From: Shinella lacus
GTDB lineage: Bacteria > Pseudomonadota > Alphaproteobacteria > Rhizobiales > Rhizobiaceae
Direction of reading: 5' to 3'
Length of the DNA stretch: 64,000 nucleotides
NCBI RefSeq assembly: GCF_010994755.1
Contig: NZ_WHSB02000007.1
Span: forward strand, 186,001 to 250,000
In this document: positions 1 to 7,951 of the stretch, piece by piece
Position numbering within the stretch: the stretch's first letter is position 1
Layout: each line of letters opens with the position of its first letter
Notes under the pieces: model-generated
Told to the model about the DNA's origin: nothing
The model's input: only the letters and a program-made list of their open reading frames with translations
Database searches by the model: none
Made by a program: the position numbers and the translations under genes

Positions 1-860
1 GCCGGCGAGACCTCGACGACATCCGAGCCGACCACGTTCAACGCCCCGAGCTTGCGCAGCACCGACAGGATCTTCGCGCTCGACGGGCCGCCGGACACCG
101 GCGTGCCGGTGCCGGGCGCATAGGCCGGGTCGAGGCAGTCGATGTCGAAGGTGAGATAGGTTGCACGGTCGGCGACGTGGTGGACGATCGCGTCGGCCAG
201 TTCACCGGCGGTCATTTCCTCGACCTCGTAGCCGTAGAGGATGCGGATGCCGCAATCCTCCGGCGCATGGGTGCGGATGCCGATCTGGATCGACGTCTCC
301 GCATCGATCAGCCCCTCGCGCACGGCCGTGCCGACGAAGGAACCATGGTCGATGCGCCCCTTTTCGTCCGCCCAGGTATCCTGGTGCGCATCGAACTGGA
401 CGAGCGACAGCGGCCCATACTTTTCGGCATGCGCGCGCAGGATCGGCAGCGTGATGAAATGGTCGCCGCCGAGCGTCAGCATATAGGCGCCGGATTTGAG
501 GATCTTCTTCGCCTCGCGCTCGATCGTCGCCGGCGTCTTCTGGTGGTTGCCGTAGTCGAGCAGGCAATCGCCGTAGTCGATGACGGCCATGTCCTCGAAG
601 AGGTCGCGCTCGAAGGGATATTGCGGATCGTTGTCCATGATCGCCGAAGCGCGGCGGATCGCCTGCGGCCCGAAGCGCGTGCCGGGGCGGTTGGAGGTCG
701 CGGCATCGAAGGGAATGCCCCAGACGACCGCGTCGACATCCTTCAGCACCTTCGAATAGCGCCGGCGCATGAAGGAGAGGATGCCGGCATGGGTCGGGTC
801 CGAGGCAGCGCTTTTCAGCGATTTTGCCGTGATGGCGTGGTCGATCGTCTTGTTGGCCAT
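1..860 (-). CDS. speB: Agmatinase / ureohydrolase family protein (3' end cut by window edge)
   Basis: The 286 visible residues belong to the arginase/agmatinase/formiminoglutamase superfamily, Mn-dependent cytosolic hydrolases that release urea from guanidino compounds; agmatinase makes putrescine. The binuclear metal signatures are all present: GGDHF, QFDAHQDTW and TFDIDCLDPAYAPGTGTP. The start ATG (858-860) opens MANKTIDHA. The C-terminus lies beyond base 1. Agmatinase is the likeliest activity, but guanidinobutyrase or guanidinopropionase cannot be excluded from motifs alone. It lies downstream of rplM-rpsI and is separated from them by a terminator. Confidence 0.85.
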   Translation of the reverse strand, partial: MANKTIDHAITAKSLKSAASDPTHAGILSFMRRRYSKVLKDVDAVVWGIPFDAATSNRPGTRFGPQAIRRASAIMDNDPQYPFERDLFEDMAVIDYGDCLLDYGNHQKTPATIEREAKKILKSGAYMLTLGGDHFITLPILRAHAEKYGPLSLVQFDAHQDTWADEKGRIDHGSFVGTAVREGLIDAETSIQIGIRTHAPEDCGIRILYGYEVEEMTAGELADAIVHHVADRATYLTFDIDCLDPAYAPGTGTPVSGGPSSAKILSVLRKLGALNVVGSDVVEVSP

Positions 861-931
861 GAAATTCCCTCCGAAATCTGGCGGGACGTTCGCCAATCGC
901 GGGCTTTAAGGCAAGAGGGATTCTACGTGCA

Positions 932-964
932 GAAAACGAAAAGGCCGGGGCGAACCCCGGCCTT
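932..964 (-). terminator. Rho-independent terminator of rplM-rpsI
   Basis: A 10-bp perfect stem, AAGGCCGGGG / CCCCGGCCTT (941-950 / 955-964), has a 4-nt loop. On the minus strand it is followed by TTCGTTTTC. It lies 27 nt past the rpsI stop. Confidence 0.85.
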
Positions 965-990
965 TCCTGAACCCAAAATCGTCCGAGCGA

Positions 991-1467
991 TTAACGCTTG
1001 GAGAACTGGAACGAACGGCGGGCCTTGGCCTTGCCGTACTTCTTGCGTTCGACGACGCGCGAATCGCGGGTCAGGAAGCCGCCCTTCTTCAGAACCGCGC
1101 GCAGGCCCGGCTCGAAGTAGGTCAGCGCCTTGGAGACGCCGTGACGAACGGCACCGGCCTGGCCGGAAAGACCGCCGCCGGCAACGGTGGCAACGATGTC
1201 GAACTGGCCGTCACGGGCAGCCGCGATGATCGGCTGCTGCAGGATCATCTGCAGAACCGGGCGGGCGAAGTAGGTCTCGAAAGACTTGCCGTTGACGGTG
1301 ATCTTGCCGGAGCCCGGCTTGACCCATACGCGGGCGACAGCGTTCTTGCGCTTGCCGGTGGCGTAGGAGCGGCCCTGGGCGTCAACCTTCTTGACGTGAA
1401 CCGGGGCGGAGGCAGCGGGAGCTGCGGCAGCGACGCCGAGGTCCTTGAGCGAGGAGAGGTCGGCCAT
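991..1467 (-). CDS. rpsI: 30S ribosomal protein S9
   Basis: Structural protein of the small ribosomal subunit (uS9), whose basic C-terminal tail reaches the P site. Family features visible are [40 protein letters not shown], and the conserved C-terminal run ending RRSFQFSKR. At 158 aa it has the extra ~30-residue Ala-rich N-terminus usual in alphaproteobacteria. It starts 2 nt after the rplM stop, the standard L13-S9 operon, so the two should be co-transcribed from the promoter at 2058-2086. Confidence 0.98.
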   Translation of the reverse strand: MADLSSLKDLGVAAAAPAASAPVHVKKVDAQGRSYATGKRKNAVARVWVKPGSGKITVNGKSFETYFARPVLQMILQQPIIAAARDGQFDIVATVAGGGLSGQAGAVRHGVSKALTYFEPGLRAVLKKGGFLTRDSRVVERKKYGKAKARRSFQFSKR

Positions 1468-1469
1468 GA

Positions 1470-1934
1470 TCAGGCGCTCCTTGTGTTCTTGCTGTTCAGC
1501 TTGGCGACGTCGAGGGTGACGGGCTGCTGTGCTTCATGCGGATGGTTGGAGCCGGCATAGACGCGCAGGTTCTTCATCTGGCGACGGCCGAGCGGGCCGC
1601 GCGGAACCATGCGTTCGACAGCCTTCTCGAGAACGCGCTCCGGGAAGCGGCCTTCGATGATCTGGCGAGCCGTACGCTCCTTGATGCCACCCGGATAACC
1701 GGTGTGCCAGTAATACGTCTTGTCGGAATACTTCTTGCCGGTGAAGACGACCTTCTCAGCGTTGATAACGATGATGTTGTCACCGTCGTCGACGTGGGGG
1801 GTGAAGGTGGCCTTATGCTTGCCGCGCAGGCGGTTTGCGATCAGGGTAGCGAGGCGACCGACAACGAGGCCTTCGGCGTCGATGAGGATCCACTTCTTCT
1901 CTACCTCGGCGGGCTTCTGTACGAAGGTTCCCAT
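1470..1934 (-). CDS. rplM: 50S ribosomal protein L13
   Basis: Large-subunit protein uL13, an early assembly protein that binds 23S rRNA. The 154-aa product carries [16 protein letters not shown] near the N-terminus and the family signature [20 protein letters not shown] (about 109-128), followed by the NHPHEAQQP tail. It is the first gene of the rplM-rpsI operon, with a near-consensus promoter about 125 nt upstream. Confidence 0.98.
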   Translation of the reverse strand: MGTFVQKPAEVEKKWILIDAEGLVVGRLATLIANRLRGKHKATFTPHVDDGDNIIVINAEKVVFTGKKYSDKTYYWHTGYPGGIKERTARQIIEGRFPERVLEKAVERMVPRGPLGRRQMKNLRVYAGSNHPHEAQQPVTLDVAKLNSKNTRSA

Positions 1935-2057
1935 GGGAGTAGCTCTTTCTTTAGGGGTCCCGAAACCTTGCGGCTTTGGGCGCTTTTTGTTGCTTGGTTT
2001 GGCGCCTTGCGGACGCCAAAAATCGAAAGCGGCCCCAAAGGACCGCGATCTGGGCGG

Positions 2058-2086
2058 CTTATAAGCGAGTGCTGCTTGGGCGTCAA
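2058..2086 (-). promoter_or_regulatory. Sigma-70-type promoter of rplM-rpsI
   Basis: On the minus strand, TTGACG (-35, 2081-2086) and TATAAG (-10, 2058-2063) are separated by exactly 17 nt. This is among the best -35/-10 matches in the window, as expected for a ribosomal protein operon. Confidence 0.75.
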
Positions 2087-2142
2087 GAGACGCGATCCGG
2101 GCGGTGCCAAAGATAATATAGCAAAAACAATGACTTGTTTAG

Positions 2143-2160
2143 GTGGTATTTTGATACCAC
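2143..2160. terminator. Small hairpin after the thioesterase gene
   Basis: GTGGTAT-TTTG-ATACCAC is a perfect 7-bp inverted repeat with a 4-nt loop, starting 3 nt beyond the thioesterase stop. No strong T-run follows on the minus strand. It may be a weak terminator or 3'-end stabiliser; a protein-binding palindrome is the alternative. Confidence 0.4.
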
Positions 2161-2163
2161 AAA

Positions 2164-2595
2164 TTATCGCGGTGGAATCGAATAGGTCGCGGTGGCATGC
2201 GCCACCAGATCCTCGGCATCCTCGTCGAAAATCGACGCTTCGACAATCGCGAGCCGCTTGCCGAGTTTCAGGACCCGGCAGGTGCAGGAGAGGGGGCCGG
2301 GCGTCGGCTTGCGCAGGAAATTGATGTTGAGACTGGTGGTGACGGCGAGCGCCACCGGGCCGATATGCGCCAGCACCGCGCACCAGGCGCCGACATCGGC
2401 AAGCGCAAAGAGCGTGGGGCCGGAGATGGTGCCGCCGGGGCGCAGGTGCCGTTCATTCGGCATGAGGCGCATGACGATCGCGCCGGGATGCACCTCCGTC
2501 ACCTCGAAAACCTTGCCGTCCGTATGAAGCTGCGGAAAGTCGGCTTCGAGGAAGCGGTTCAGCGCCTCCGGGTCCATGATCGGCGTTAGTTTCAT
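2164..2595 (-). CDS. PaaI/YigI-type hotdog thioesterase
   Basis: 143-aa hotdog-fold protein of the acyl-CoA thioesterase group (hydrolysis of an acyl- or aroyl-CoA). Family features are the HPGAIVMRL strand, the helix-start RPGGTISGPTLFALADVGAWCAV carrying the active-site region, and VTTSLNINFLRKP. ATG at 2593-2595 was chosen over an in-frame GTG two codons upstream because AGGAG lies about 9 nt before the ATG. It diverges from the enoyl-CoA-hydratase-like gene at 2734, suggesting a shared role in acyl-CoA metabolism. The substrate is unknown. Confidence 0.8.
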   Translation of the reverse strand: MKLTPIMDPEALNRFLEADFPQLHTDGKVFEVTEVHPGAIVMRLMPNERHLRPGGTISGPTLFALADVGAWCAVLAHIGPVALAVTTSLNINFLRKPTPGPLSCTCRVLKLGKRLAIVEASIFDEDAEDLVAHATATYSIPPR

Positions 2596-2733
2596 CGGCA
2601 CGTCTCCTGTCTTGTGCGTTTACAGACCGATTTGCCGGCCGCGGCAAGCCCCCTCAAAGTCTATGGCGCCGTGCTTGAAACTGTCTGCTGCGAGGCGTAG
2701 GACCGCAAAACCGAACAGCGAGGGAGGCCGGTC

Positions 2734-3555
2734 ATGGCGGATGTGGTGTCGTTCAGGAAAGAGGAGCCGGCCAACCCGGTGCGTGTCGAACGCTTCGAGC
2801 CCATCCTCCGGATCACGCTGAACAATCCGCCGGCCAACGCGCTCTCCGTCGCCGTCATGGAGGCGCTCGGCGCGGCGCTCGATGCCGCTGCCGCCGACGA
2901 GGCGATCCGCATCGTCATTCTCGCCTCGACGGGAAAAGTCTTTTCCGCCGGCCACGATCTCAAGGAAATGACGGCGCGCCGCGGCGATCCGGACGGCGGC
3001 CGCGCCTTCTTCGAGAAGACCATGCGCATGGCCGCCGATCTCATGCTGAAGATCGCCGCGCTGCCGCAGCCCGTGGTGGCCGAGATCGACGGGCTCGCGA
3101 CAGCCGCCGGCTGCCAGCTCGTCGCAAGCTGCGACCTCGCCATCTGCACCGACACCTCGACCTTCTGCACGCCGGGCGTCAATATCGGCCTGTTCTGCTC
3201 GACACCGATGGTCGCCGTCACCCGCGCCGCACACCCCAAGCAGGCGATGGAAATGCTGCTCACCGGCGAGACGATCGACGCCTCGACCGCCAAGGATTTC
3301 GGCCTCGTCAACCGCATCGTGCCGCAGCAATATCTGCGTCAGGTGGTCGACAAATACGCCGCCGTCATCGCCTCGAAATCGCCCCAGGCGCTTCGCATCG
3401 GCAAAGCCGCCATGCGCGCTCAGGCCGGCCTGCCTCTGCCGGATGCCTATGACGTGGCGGTGGCGACGATGGTCGACAACATGTTCGCCGATGATGCGAA
3501 AGAGGGAATCGGCGCCTTTCTCGACAAGCGCATGCCGGAGTGGGGCCGAGACTAG
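2734..3555 (+). CDS. Enoyl-CoA hydratase/isomerase-family protein (ECHDC3-like) lacking both catalytic glutamates
   Basis: 273-aa crotonase-fold protein. The oxyanion-hole segment (SAGHDLKEM, about 71-79) and CoA-binding core are clear. At the two positions that carry the catalytic glutamates of true hydratases it has Gln128 (AAGCQL) and Gly148 (CTPGVNIGL). The CTPGVNIGLFCSTP segment is what I recall from the ECHDC3 subfamily. Hydratase activity is therefore doubtful; another crotonase-type reaction or a CoA-thioester binding role is possible. It diverges from a thioesterase gene and converges with the transporter gene ending at 3561. Confidence 0.8.
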   Translation: MADVVSFRKEEPANPVRVERFEPILRITLNNPPANALSVAVMEALGAALDAAAADEAIRIVILASTGKVFSAGHDLKEMTARRGDPDGGRAFFEKTMRMAADLMLKIAALPQPVVAEIDGLATAAGCQLVASCDLAICTDTSTFCTPGVNIGLFCSTPMVAVTRAAHPKQAMEMLLTGETIDASTAKDFGLVNRIVPQQYLRQVVDKYAAVIASKSPQALRIGKAAMRAQAGLPLPDAYDVAVATMVDNMFADDAKEGIGAFLDKRMPEWGRD

Positions 3556-3560
3556 CCGCC

Positions 3561-4397
3561 TCAAGCCAGCTTCAGCACCAGCACCCCACCTGCAATCACC
3601 GCGCCGGCGATGTAGCGCCAGATGCTGGCTTTCTCCTTGAGGATGAAGACAGAGATGAGGAGGGCGAAGAGGATGGCGGTTTCGCGTAGGGCGGCGACGG
3701 TCGCGACGGGGGCTTTCGTCATCGCCCACAGCGCGAGGCCGTAGGAGGCGATGGAGCCGCCGCCGCCGAGGAGGCCGCGGATCCAGTTGCGGCGCACATG
3801 GTTCCAGACCGGGGCGGCGCCGCGCTGCGAGATCGCCCAGCCGAACAGCAGCATCGGCGGCAGCAGCGACATCCAGAGCGTATAGGAAATGGCATTGCCT
3901 GAGGCGCGGGCACCGGCGGCATCCACGAAGGTGTAGCTCGCGATGACGACGGCGTTTGCCAGCGCGAAGACGATGGCGCGTCGGCTGCCGTGCCGCGATT
4001 CGAAGGCGAGCGTCAGCACGCCAGCCGAGATGACCAGCACGCCGGCCATGGCTGTGGGCGTCAGGTGCTCGCCGAGCACGAGGCCGCTGGTTGTGGCGAC
4101 GAGAAGGGGGGCGGCGCCGCGCATCAGCGGATAGACGAGACCGATGTCGCCCGCCCGGTAGGCCGCTGCGACAAGCTGGAAATAGGCGAACTGCAGGACG
4201 GCCGACGTCAGGATGAACGGCCAGGCCTCGGGATGCGGGAGCGGCACCAGCCACAGGCAGGCGAGGCCGACCATGCCGCCGCCGAGCGAGACCATGGCGG
4301 CATCGAGCGACTTGTCCGTGCCGGATTTGACCAGCGCATTCCAGACCGCATGCAGAGCCGCGCCGAACAGCACGAGAAAAAGGACGTCTAGCGGCAA
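3561..4397 (-). CDS. EamA/DMT-family transporter
   Basis: 278-aa inner-membrane protein with about ten hydrophobic helices arranged as two EamA-like halves. Each half has the usual Pro/Gly-rich helix pattern (for example LVYPLMRGAAPLLVATTSGL in the first). It is a drug/metabolite-transporter superfamily exporter of unknown substrate. Translation appears to start at TTG (4395-4397); no good Shine-Dalgarno is visible, but a later start would remove the first membrane helix. The stop lies 5 nt from the convergent crotonase-family gene. Confidence 0.85.
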   Translation of the reverse strand: MPLDVLFLVLFGAALHAVWNALVKSGTDKSLDAAMVSLGGGMVGLACLWLVPLPHPEAWPFILTSAVLQFAYFQLVAAAYRAGDIGLVYPLMRGAAPLLVATTSGLVLGEHLTPTAMAGVLVISAGVLTLAFESRHGSRRAIVFALANAVVIASYTFVDAAGARASGNAISYTLWMSLLPPMLLFGWAISQRGAAPVWNHVRRNWIRGLLGGGGSIASYGLALWAMTKAPVATVAALRETAILFALLISVFILKEKASIWRYIAGAVIAGGVLVLKLA

Positions 4398-4648
4398 TCT
4401 GGGACCTCGGGGGGCGGGCAGGCGGATGGGGAGTTGGCCCCTTCATCTGCGCAAAGCCGGCGATTTGCAATCGGGATTTTCAGCGATTTCAACCCGAGGG
4501 AATGACGAAACCCCGAAATGTGATCCGGATTGGCACAATTCGCAGGCTTTTGCGGGCACCCGCCCGGTCGTCTTCTTTAAGGTTCTGCGCTAATATCTGT
4601 AATTGGAAGACGTGTGAGAGACGGTCGCCAACGCCGGAGGAGGCAGCG

Positions 4649-5086
4649 ATGAACCACGATCACTATGCCGACAACTATATCCGCCATATCCTCAAATCCG
4701 TGCACACCATCGCCGTGCTGGGTGCCTCGCCGAATGACGGCCGCCCGAGCCATGGGGTGATGGGTTTCCTGCTCGGCAAGGGTTATCGCGTCTTTCCGGT
4801 GAACCCCGGCCATGCGGGAAAAACCATCCTCGGCCAGACTGTCTACGCCCATCTCTCCGACATCCCCGAGCCGATCGACATGGTCGACGTTTTTCGCGCG
4901 GCCAGCCAGTTCGGGGCGGTGGTCGACGAGGTGCTGGCGCTCAGCCCGCTGCCCGCGGTCATCTGGGGCCAGTTCACCGTGCGCGACGATGCGGCGGCGG
5001 CGCGTGCCGAAGCCGCCGGCATCCAGGTCGTCATGGATCGCTGCCCGGTGACGGAATATCCGGTGCTGATGCTCAAGGCATCCTGA
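4649..5086 (+). CDS. CoA-binding domain protein (YccU-like), copy 1
   Basis: 145-aa single-domain Rossmann protein of the CoA-binding (YccU/succinyl-CoA synthetase alpha N-domain) family. The dinucleotide/CoA loop is IAVLGASPNDGRPSHGVM, followed by GYRVFPVNPGHAGKTILG, and the late CPVTEYPVL motif resembles the family's conserved Cys-x-x-x-E/H region. ATG 4649 was chosen because GGAGGAGG lies just upstream at 4636-4643. A close paralogue follows 68 nt downstream. The function of the family is not established; a role in sensing or sequestering CoA thioesters is inferred from the fold. Confidence 0.85.
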   Translation: MNHDHYADNYIRHILKSVHTIAVLGASPNDGRPSHGVMGFLLGKGYRVFPVNPGHAGKTILGQTVYAHLSDIPEPIDMVDVFRAASQFGAVVDEVLALSPLPAVIWGQFTVRDDAAAARAEAAGIQVVMDRCPVTEYPVLMLKAS

Positions 5087-5091
5087 CGGTT

Positions 5092-5106
5092 GTCAATAAT
5101 ATTGAC
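5092..5106. promoter_or_regulatory. Perfect palindrome between the two CoA-binding genes
   Basis: GTCAATA-A-TATTGAC is a 15-bp palindrome with 7-bp perfect arms, starting 5 nt after the first stop and ending 48 nt before the second start. The symmetry and AT-rich core suggest a dimeric repressor site controlling the second gene. The regulator is unknown; it does not match the FNR consensus TTGAT-N4-ATCAA. Confidence 0.45.
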
Positions 5107-5154
5107 TTCACGCAGCGTTACCCCAATTCTCCCCGGAGAAGACGGGATAACGCC

Positions 5155-5583
5155 ATGAACCATGATTCCTATCCGGACTATTACATCGCCGACATCCTGC
5201 GCTCGACAAAGCTGATCGCGCTCGTCGGCGCCTCGCCGAACCCGGAGCGGCCGAGCCATCGGGTGATGGCCTTCCTGCTGCGCAAGGGCTATCGCGTCAT
5301 CCCGGTCAATCCCGGCCAGGCCGGCAAGGAAATCCTCGGTCAGCCCGTCGTCGCCCGCCTTGCCGACATCGTCGAGCCGATCGACATGATCGACGTTTTT
5401 CGCGCGGCCGATGCGCTGCCGTCCGTCGTCGAGGAGGCCTTGGCGCTCTCTCCTCTGCCGAAGGTCATCTGGGGTCAGCTTTCCGTGCGCCACGATGAGG
5501 CTGCCGCCACGGCAGAAGCATCTGGCATCAAGGTGGTGATGGATCGCTGCCCGGCGATCGAATATCCGCGCCTCGTCGCCTGA
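5155..5583 (+). CDS. CoA-binding domain protein (YccU-like), copy 2
   Basis: 142-aa tandem paralogue of the preceding gene. Collinear blocks include GASPN-x-x-RPSH-x-VM-x-FLL, GYRV-x-PVNPG, EPIDM-x-DVFRAA, ALSPLP-x-VIWGQ, VVMDRCP and EYP. Both begin MNHD. The shared pattern shows a local duplication followed by divergence, mainly in the N-terminal helix (DYYIADILRSTK against DNYIRHILKSVH). A palindrome in the short spacer suggests that this copy can be regulated separately. Confidence 0.85.
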   Translation: MNHDSYPDYYIADILRSTKLIALVGASPNPERPSHRVMAFLLRKGYRVIPVNPGQAGKEILGQPVVARLADIVEPIDMIDVFRAADALPSVVEEALALSPLPKVIWGQLSVRHDEAAATAEASGIKVVMDRCPAIEYPRLVA

Positions 5584-5687
5584 GATTTCTGGGTCGCAAA
5601 ACCGATCGTCGCAACGGAAATTCTTTCTTTGACCGGCCCTTATCCCTCTGAAATAGTGCGCCCGACTTCAGCCAGGGAGGCCATTTC

Positions 5688-6971
5688 ATGACGAAGAACA
5701 AGCCCGGATTTTCCACGCTCGCCATCCACGCCGGTGCCCAGCCGGACCCGACGACGGGTGCCCGCGCGACGCCGATCTACCAGACCACCAGCTTCGTCTT
5801 CAACGATACGGACCACGCCGCCTCGCTCTTCGGCCTGCAGGCCTTCGGCAATATCTATACCCGCATCATGAACCCGACACAGGCCGTGCTCGAAGAGCGC
5901 GTGGCAGCGCTCGAAGGCGGCACGGCGGCGCTCGCCGTTGCCTCCGGCCATGCCGCGCAGCTCCTCGTCTTCCACACGATCATGCGCCCTGGCGACAATT
6001 TCATCTCGGCCCGCCAGCTCTATGGTGGCTCGGTCAACCAGTTCGGCAATGCCTTCAAGAGCTTCGACTGGCATGTGCGCTGGGCCGATACGAGCGATCT
6101 TTTTTCGTTCGAAAGCCAGATCGACGACAAGACCAAGGCGATCTTCATCGAGAGTCTGGCGAACCCCGGCGGCACCTTCGTCGACATCGCCGGCATCGCC
6201 GAAGTGGCACACCGCCACGGCCTGCCGCTCATCGTCGACAACACCATGGCGACGCCTTACCTCGTGCGTCCGCTGGAGCATGGTGCCGACATCGTCGTGC
6301 ATTCGCTGACCAAGTTCATGGGCGGCCACGGCAATTCCATGGGCGGCGTCATCGTCGATGGCGGCACGTTCGACTGGACGGCCTCGGGCAAATATCCGGC
6401 GCTTTCCGAGCCGCGCCCGGAATATGCCGGCATGGTGCTGCACGCGACCTTCGGTAACTTCGCCTTCGCGATCGCCTGCCGCGTGCTGGGCCTGCGTGAC
6501 TTCGGCCCCGCCATCTCGCCCTTCAACGCCTTCCAGATCCTGACCGGCATCGAGACCCTGCCGCTGCGCATGCAGCGCCATTGCGACAATGCGCTCGCCG
6601 TCGCCAAATGGCTGAAGGGGCACGAGAAAATCTCCTGGGTCACCTATGCCGGCCTGGACGACGACCCGAACCACGGCGTGCAGCAGCGTTATTCGCCGAA
6701 GGGCGCGGGCGCCGTCTTCACCTTCGGCCTGAAGGGCGGTTACGAGTCGGGCAAACGCTTCGTCGAAGGCCTAGAAATGCTCTCGCACCTCGCCAATATC
6801 GGCGACACGCGCTCGCTCGTCATCCACCCATCCTCCACGACGCACCGCCAGCTTTCGGAAGAGCAGCAGGTTGCGGCCGGCGCCGGGCCGGATGTCGTGC
6901 GCCTGTCGATCGGCATCGAGGACGTCGCCGACATCATCGCGGATATCGAACAGGCGCTGGCCAAAGCCTGA
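5688..6971 (+). CDS. metY: O-acetylhomoserine aminocarboxypropyltransferase (O-acetylhomoserine sulfhydrylase)
   Basis: 427-aa cytosolic PLP enzyme of the Cys/Met metabolism family. It makes homocysteine from O-acetylhomoserine and sulfide in direct-sulfhydrylation methionine synthesis. The PLP-anchoring Lys is K209 in [13 protein letters not shown]; the cofactor-contacting YTRIMNPT (57-64) and the phosphate-binding SGHAAQ segment are present. The long form (about 430 aa) and the insertions typical of MetY/OAH sulfhydrylase favour it over the ~400-aa MetZ or cystathionine gamma-synthase. A GGGAGG Shine-Dalgarno precedes the ATG. No SAM-II riboswitch could be recognised in the 104-nt leader. 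A cupin gene follows. Confidence 0.9.
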   Translation: MTKNKPGFSTLAIHAGAQPDPTTGARATPIYQTTSFVFNDTDHAASLFGLQAFGNIYTRIMNPTQAVLEERVAALEGGTAALAVASGHAAQLLVFHTIMRPGDNFISARQLYGGSVNQFGNAFKSFDWHVRWADTSDLFSFESQIDDKTKAIFIESLANPGGTFVDIAGIAEVAHRHGLPLIVDNTMATPYLVRPLEHGADIVVHSLTKFMGGHGNSMGGVIVDGGTFDWTASGKYPALSEPRPEYAGMVLHATFGNFAFAIACRVLGLRDFGPAISPFNAFQILTGIETLPLRMQRHCDNALAVAKWLKGHEKISWVTYAGLDDDPNHGVQQRYSPKGAGAVFTFGLKGGYESGKRFVEGLEMLSHLANIGDTRSLVIHPSSTTHRQLSEEQQVAAGAGPDVVRLSIGIEDVADIIADIEQALAKA

Positions 6972-6978
6972 TACCTTC

Positions 6979-7001
6979 CGGGCGGTCTTCCAGGCCGCCC
7001 G
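6979..7001 (+). terminator. Hairpin between metY and the cupin gene
   Basis: CGGGCGG / CCGCCCG (6979-6985 / 6995-7001) forms a 7-bp GC stem 8 nt after the metY stop, without a T-run. It could be a partial attenuator or an mRNA 3'-end stabiliser within the two-gene unit. Confidence 0.3.
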
Positions 7002-7022
7002 CATCCTTCCCAAGGAGCAAGC

Positions 7023-7367
7023 ATGAGCAAAGCGCAACCCTTCGACATTTCCGGCATCGTGCCGGAAGAGGGCCGGCCGGCGGCGGACCGGCTGATTTCC
7101 GGCGATCCGGTTTTCACGAGCTGGAACATCGAGGAGGCCGAGGGCGGCATCTATTCCGGCATCTGGCAATCGACGCCGGGAAAATGGCGCATCCAGTACG
7201 ACGAGTGGGAATATTTCCACATCCTCGAAGGCCGTTCGATCGTCACCTCCGACGACGGCGAGATCTTCCACCTCAAGGCCGGCGACCGGCTGATCCTCAG
7301 GCCCGGCTTCAAGGGAAGCTGGGAAGTCGTTGAAACGACTCGCAAGGACTACGTCATCCGACTCTAA
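7023..7367 (+). CDS. Cupin domain protein (DUF861-like)
   Basis: 114-aa single cupin barrel. It shows the DUF861 pattern: FTSWNIEEAEGGIYSGIW..TPGKWRIQYDEWEYFHILEG, then GEIFHLKAGDRLILRPGFKGSWEV. Candidate metal ligands are scarce (H213-type cluster reduced to E/H in WEYFHILEG), as usual in this subfamily. AAGGAG precedes the ATG. It lies 51 nt behind metY on the same strand, so co-expression is likely. The biochemical role is unknown. Its stop overlaps the convergent MarR gene stop by 2-3 nt. Confidence 0.75.
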   Translation: MSKAQPFDISGIVPEEGRPAADRLISGDPVFTSWNIEEAEGGIYSGIWQSTPGKWRIQYDEWEYFHILEGRSIVTSDDGEIFHLKAGDRLILRPGFKGSWEVVETTRKDYVIRL

Positions 7368-7843
7368 TCGTCGGATTTCTGCTTGGCCGCCCGGAAGGCC
7401 TTGGCGAAGTCGGGCGTCGAGATAAGCCCGAGCAGGCTGCGCATCTCGGCCGAACGCTCGGCGCCGAACACGGCGTCGAAGCGCCCCTGCGCGTCATGCC
7501 AGAGCGCCAGTGCCTCTTCCTGTTTCTGAGCGCCAAGCGGCGTTAGTCGCGCGCGCTTCACGCGCCCGTCGCGCGCGTCGGGGATGAGTTCGACCAGCCC
7601 GTCGCGTGTCAGCGGCTTCAGCGTGTGGCCGAGGGCCGAGAGGTCCATGACCAGCCCCTCCGCCAGCGGCTTCAGGGGCGTGCCGTCCTTGCCGGCAAGC
7701 GCGATCTGCGACATCAGCGAAAACTGCGTGCCCTTCAGCCCGCTCGGTTCGACCAGGTCGTCATAGAGCTGGCCGAGCTGCCGCGCGGCGCGACGGATCG
7801 CGCTGTTCGTGCAGTGCTGCCAGACGCCGTCGGTTTCGCTCAT
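7364..7843 (-). CDS. MarR-family transcriptional regulator
   Basis: 159-aa winged-helix repressor-type protein. The DNA-binding region is around 35-105 (TQFSLMSQIALAGKDGTPLKPLAEGLVMDLSALGHTLKPLTRDGLVE), with the wing DARDGRVKRARLTPLG. The MarR signature DxRxxR is intact. It diverges from the SDR gene at 7952, and a palindrome (7913-7930) lies in the shared 108-nt spacer. Control of the SDR gene and autoregulation are the natural inference. Confidence 0.85.
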   Translation of the reverse strand: MSETDGVWQHCTNSAIRRAARQLGQLYDDLVEPSGLKGTQFSLMSQIALAGKDGTPLKPLAEGLVMDLSALGHTLKPLTRDGLVELIPDARDGRVKRARLTPLGAQKQEEALALWHDAQGRFDAVFGAERSAEMRSLLGLISTPDFAKAFRAAKQKSDD

Positions 7844-7912
7844 CTCATACCTCGCTCATCTCTCGATAAAAATCGCGCGGGCCTATTGCAAGCCCGGATA
7901 GTGCTCCCGATA

Positions 7913-7930
7913 TAGTGGCATATACCACTA
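7913..7930. promoter_or_regulatory. Probable MarR operator in the MarR/SDR spacer
   Basis: TAGTGG-CATATA-CCACTA is an 18-bp palindrome with 6-bp perfect arms. It overlaps a TATAGT -10 candidate (7911-7916) that faces the SDR gene, with TTGCAA (7886-7891) at a long 19-nt spacing. Size and placement fit a MarR dimer site. Confidence 0.55.
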
Positions 7931-7951
7931 AATTCAAACCGGAGACCTGAC

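Noticed and set aside
4530-4544. TTGGCAC...CGCA resembling a sigma-54 promoter before the first CoA-binding gene
   Set aside because: The GG-to-GC spacing is 9 instead of 11, and TTGC is not present.
5584-5687. SAM-II riboswitch before metY
   Set aside because: No recognisable pseudoknot core or conserved residues in the 104-nt leader. A covariance-model search would settle it.
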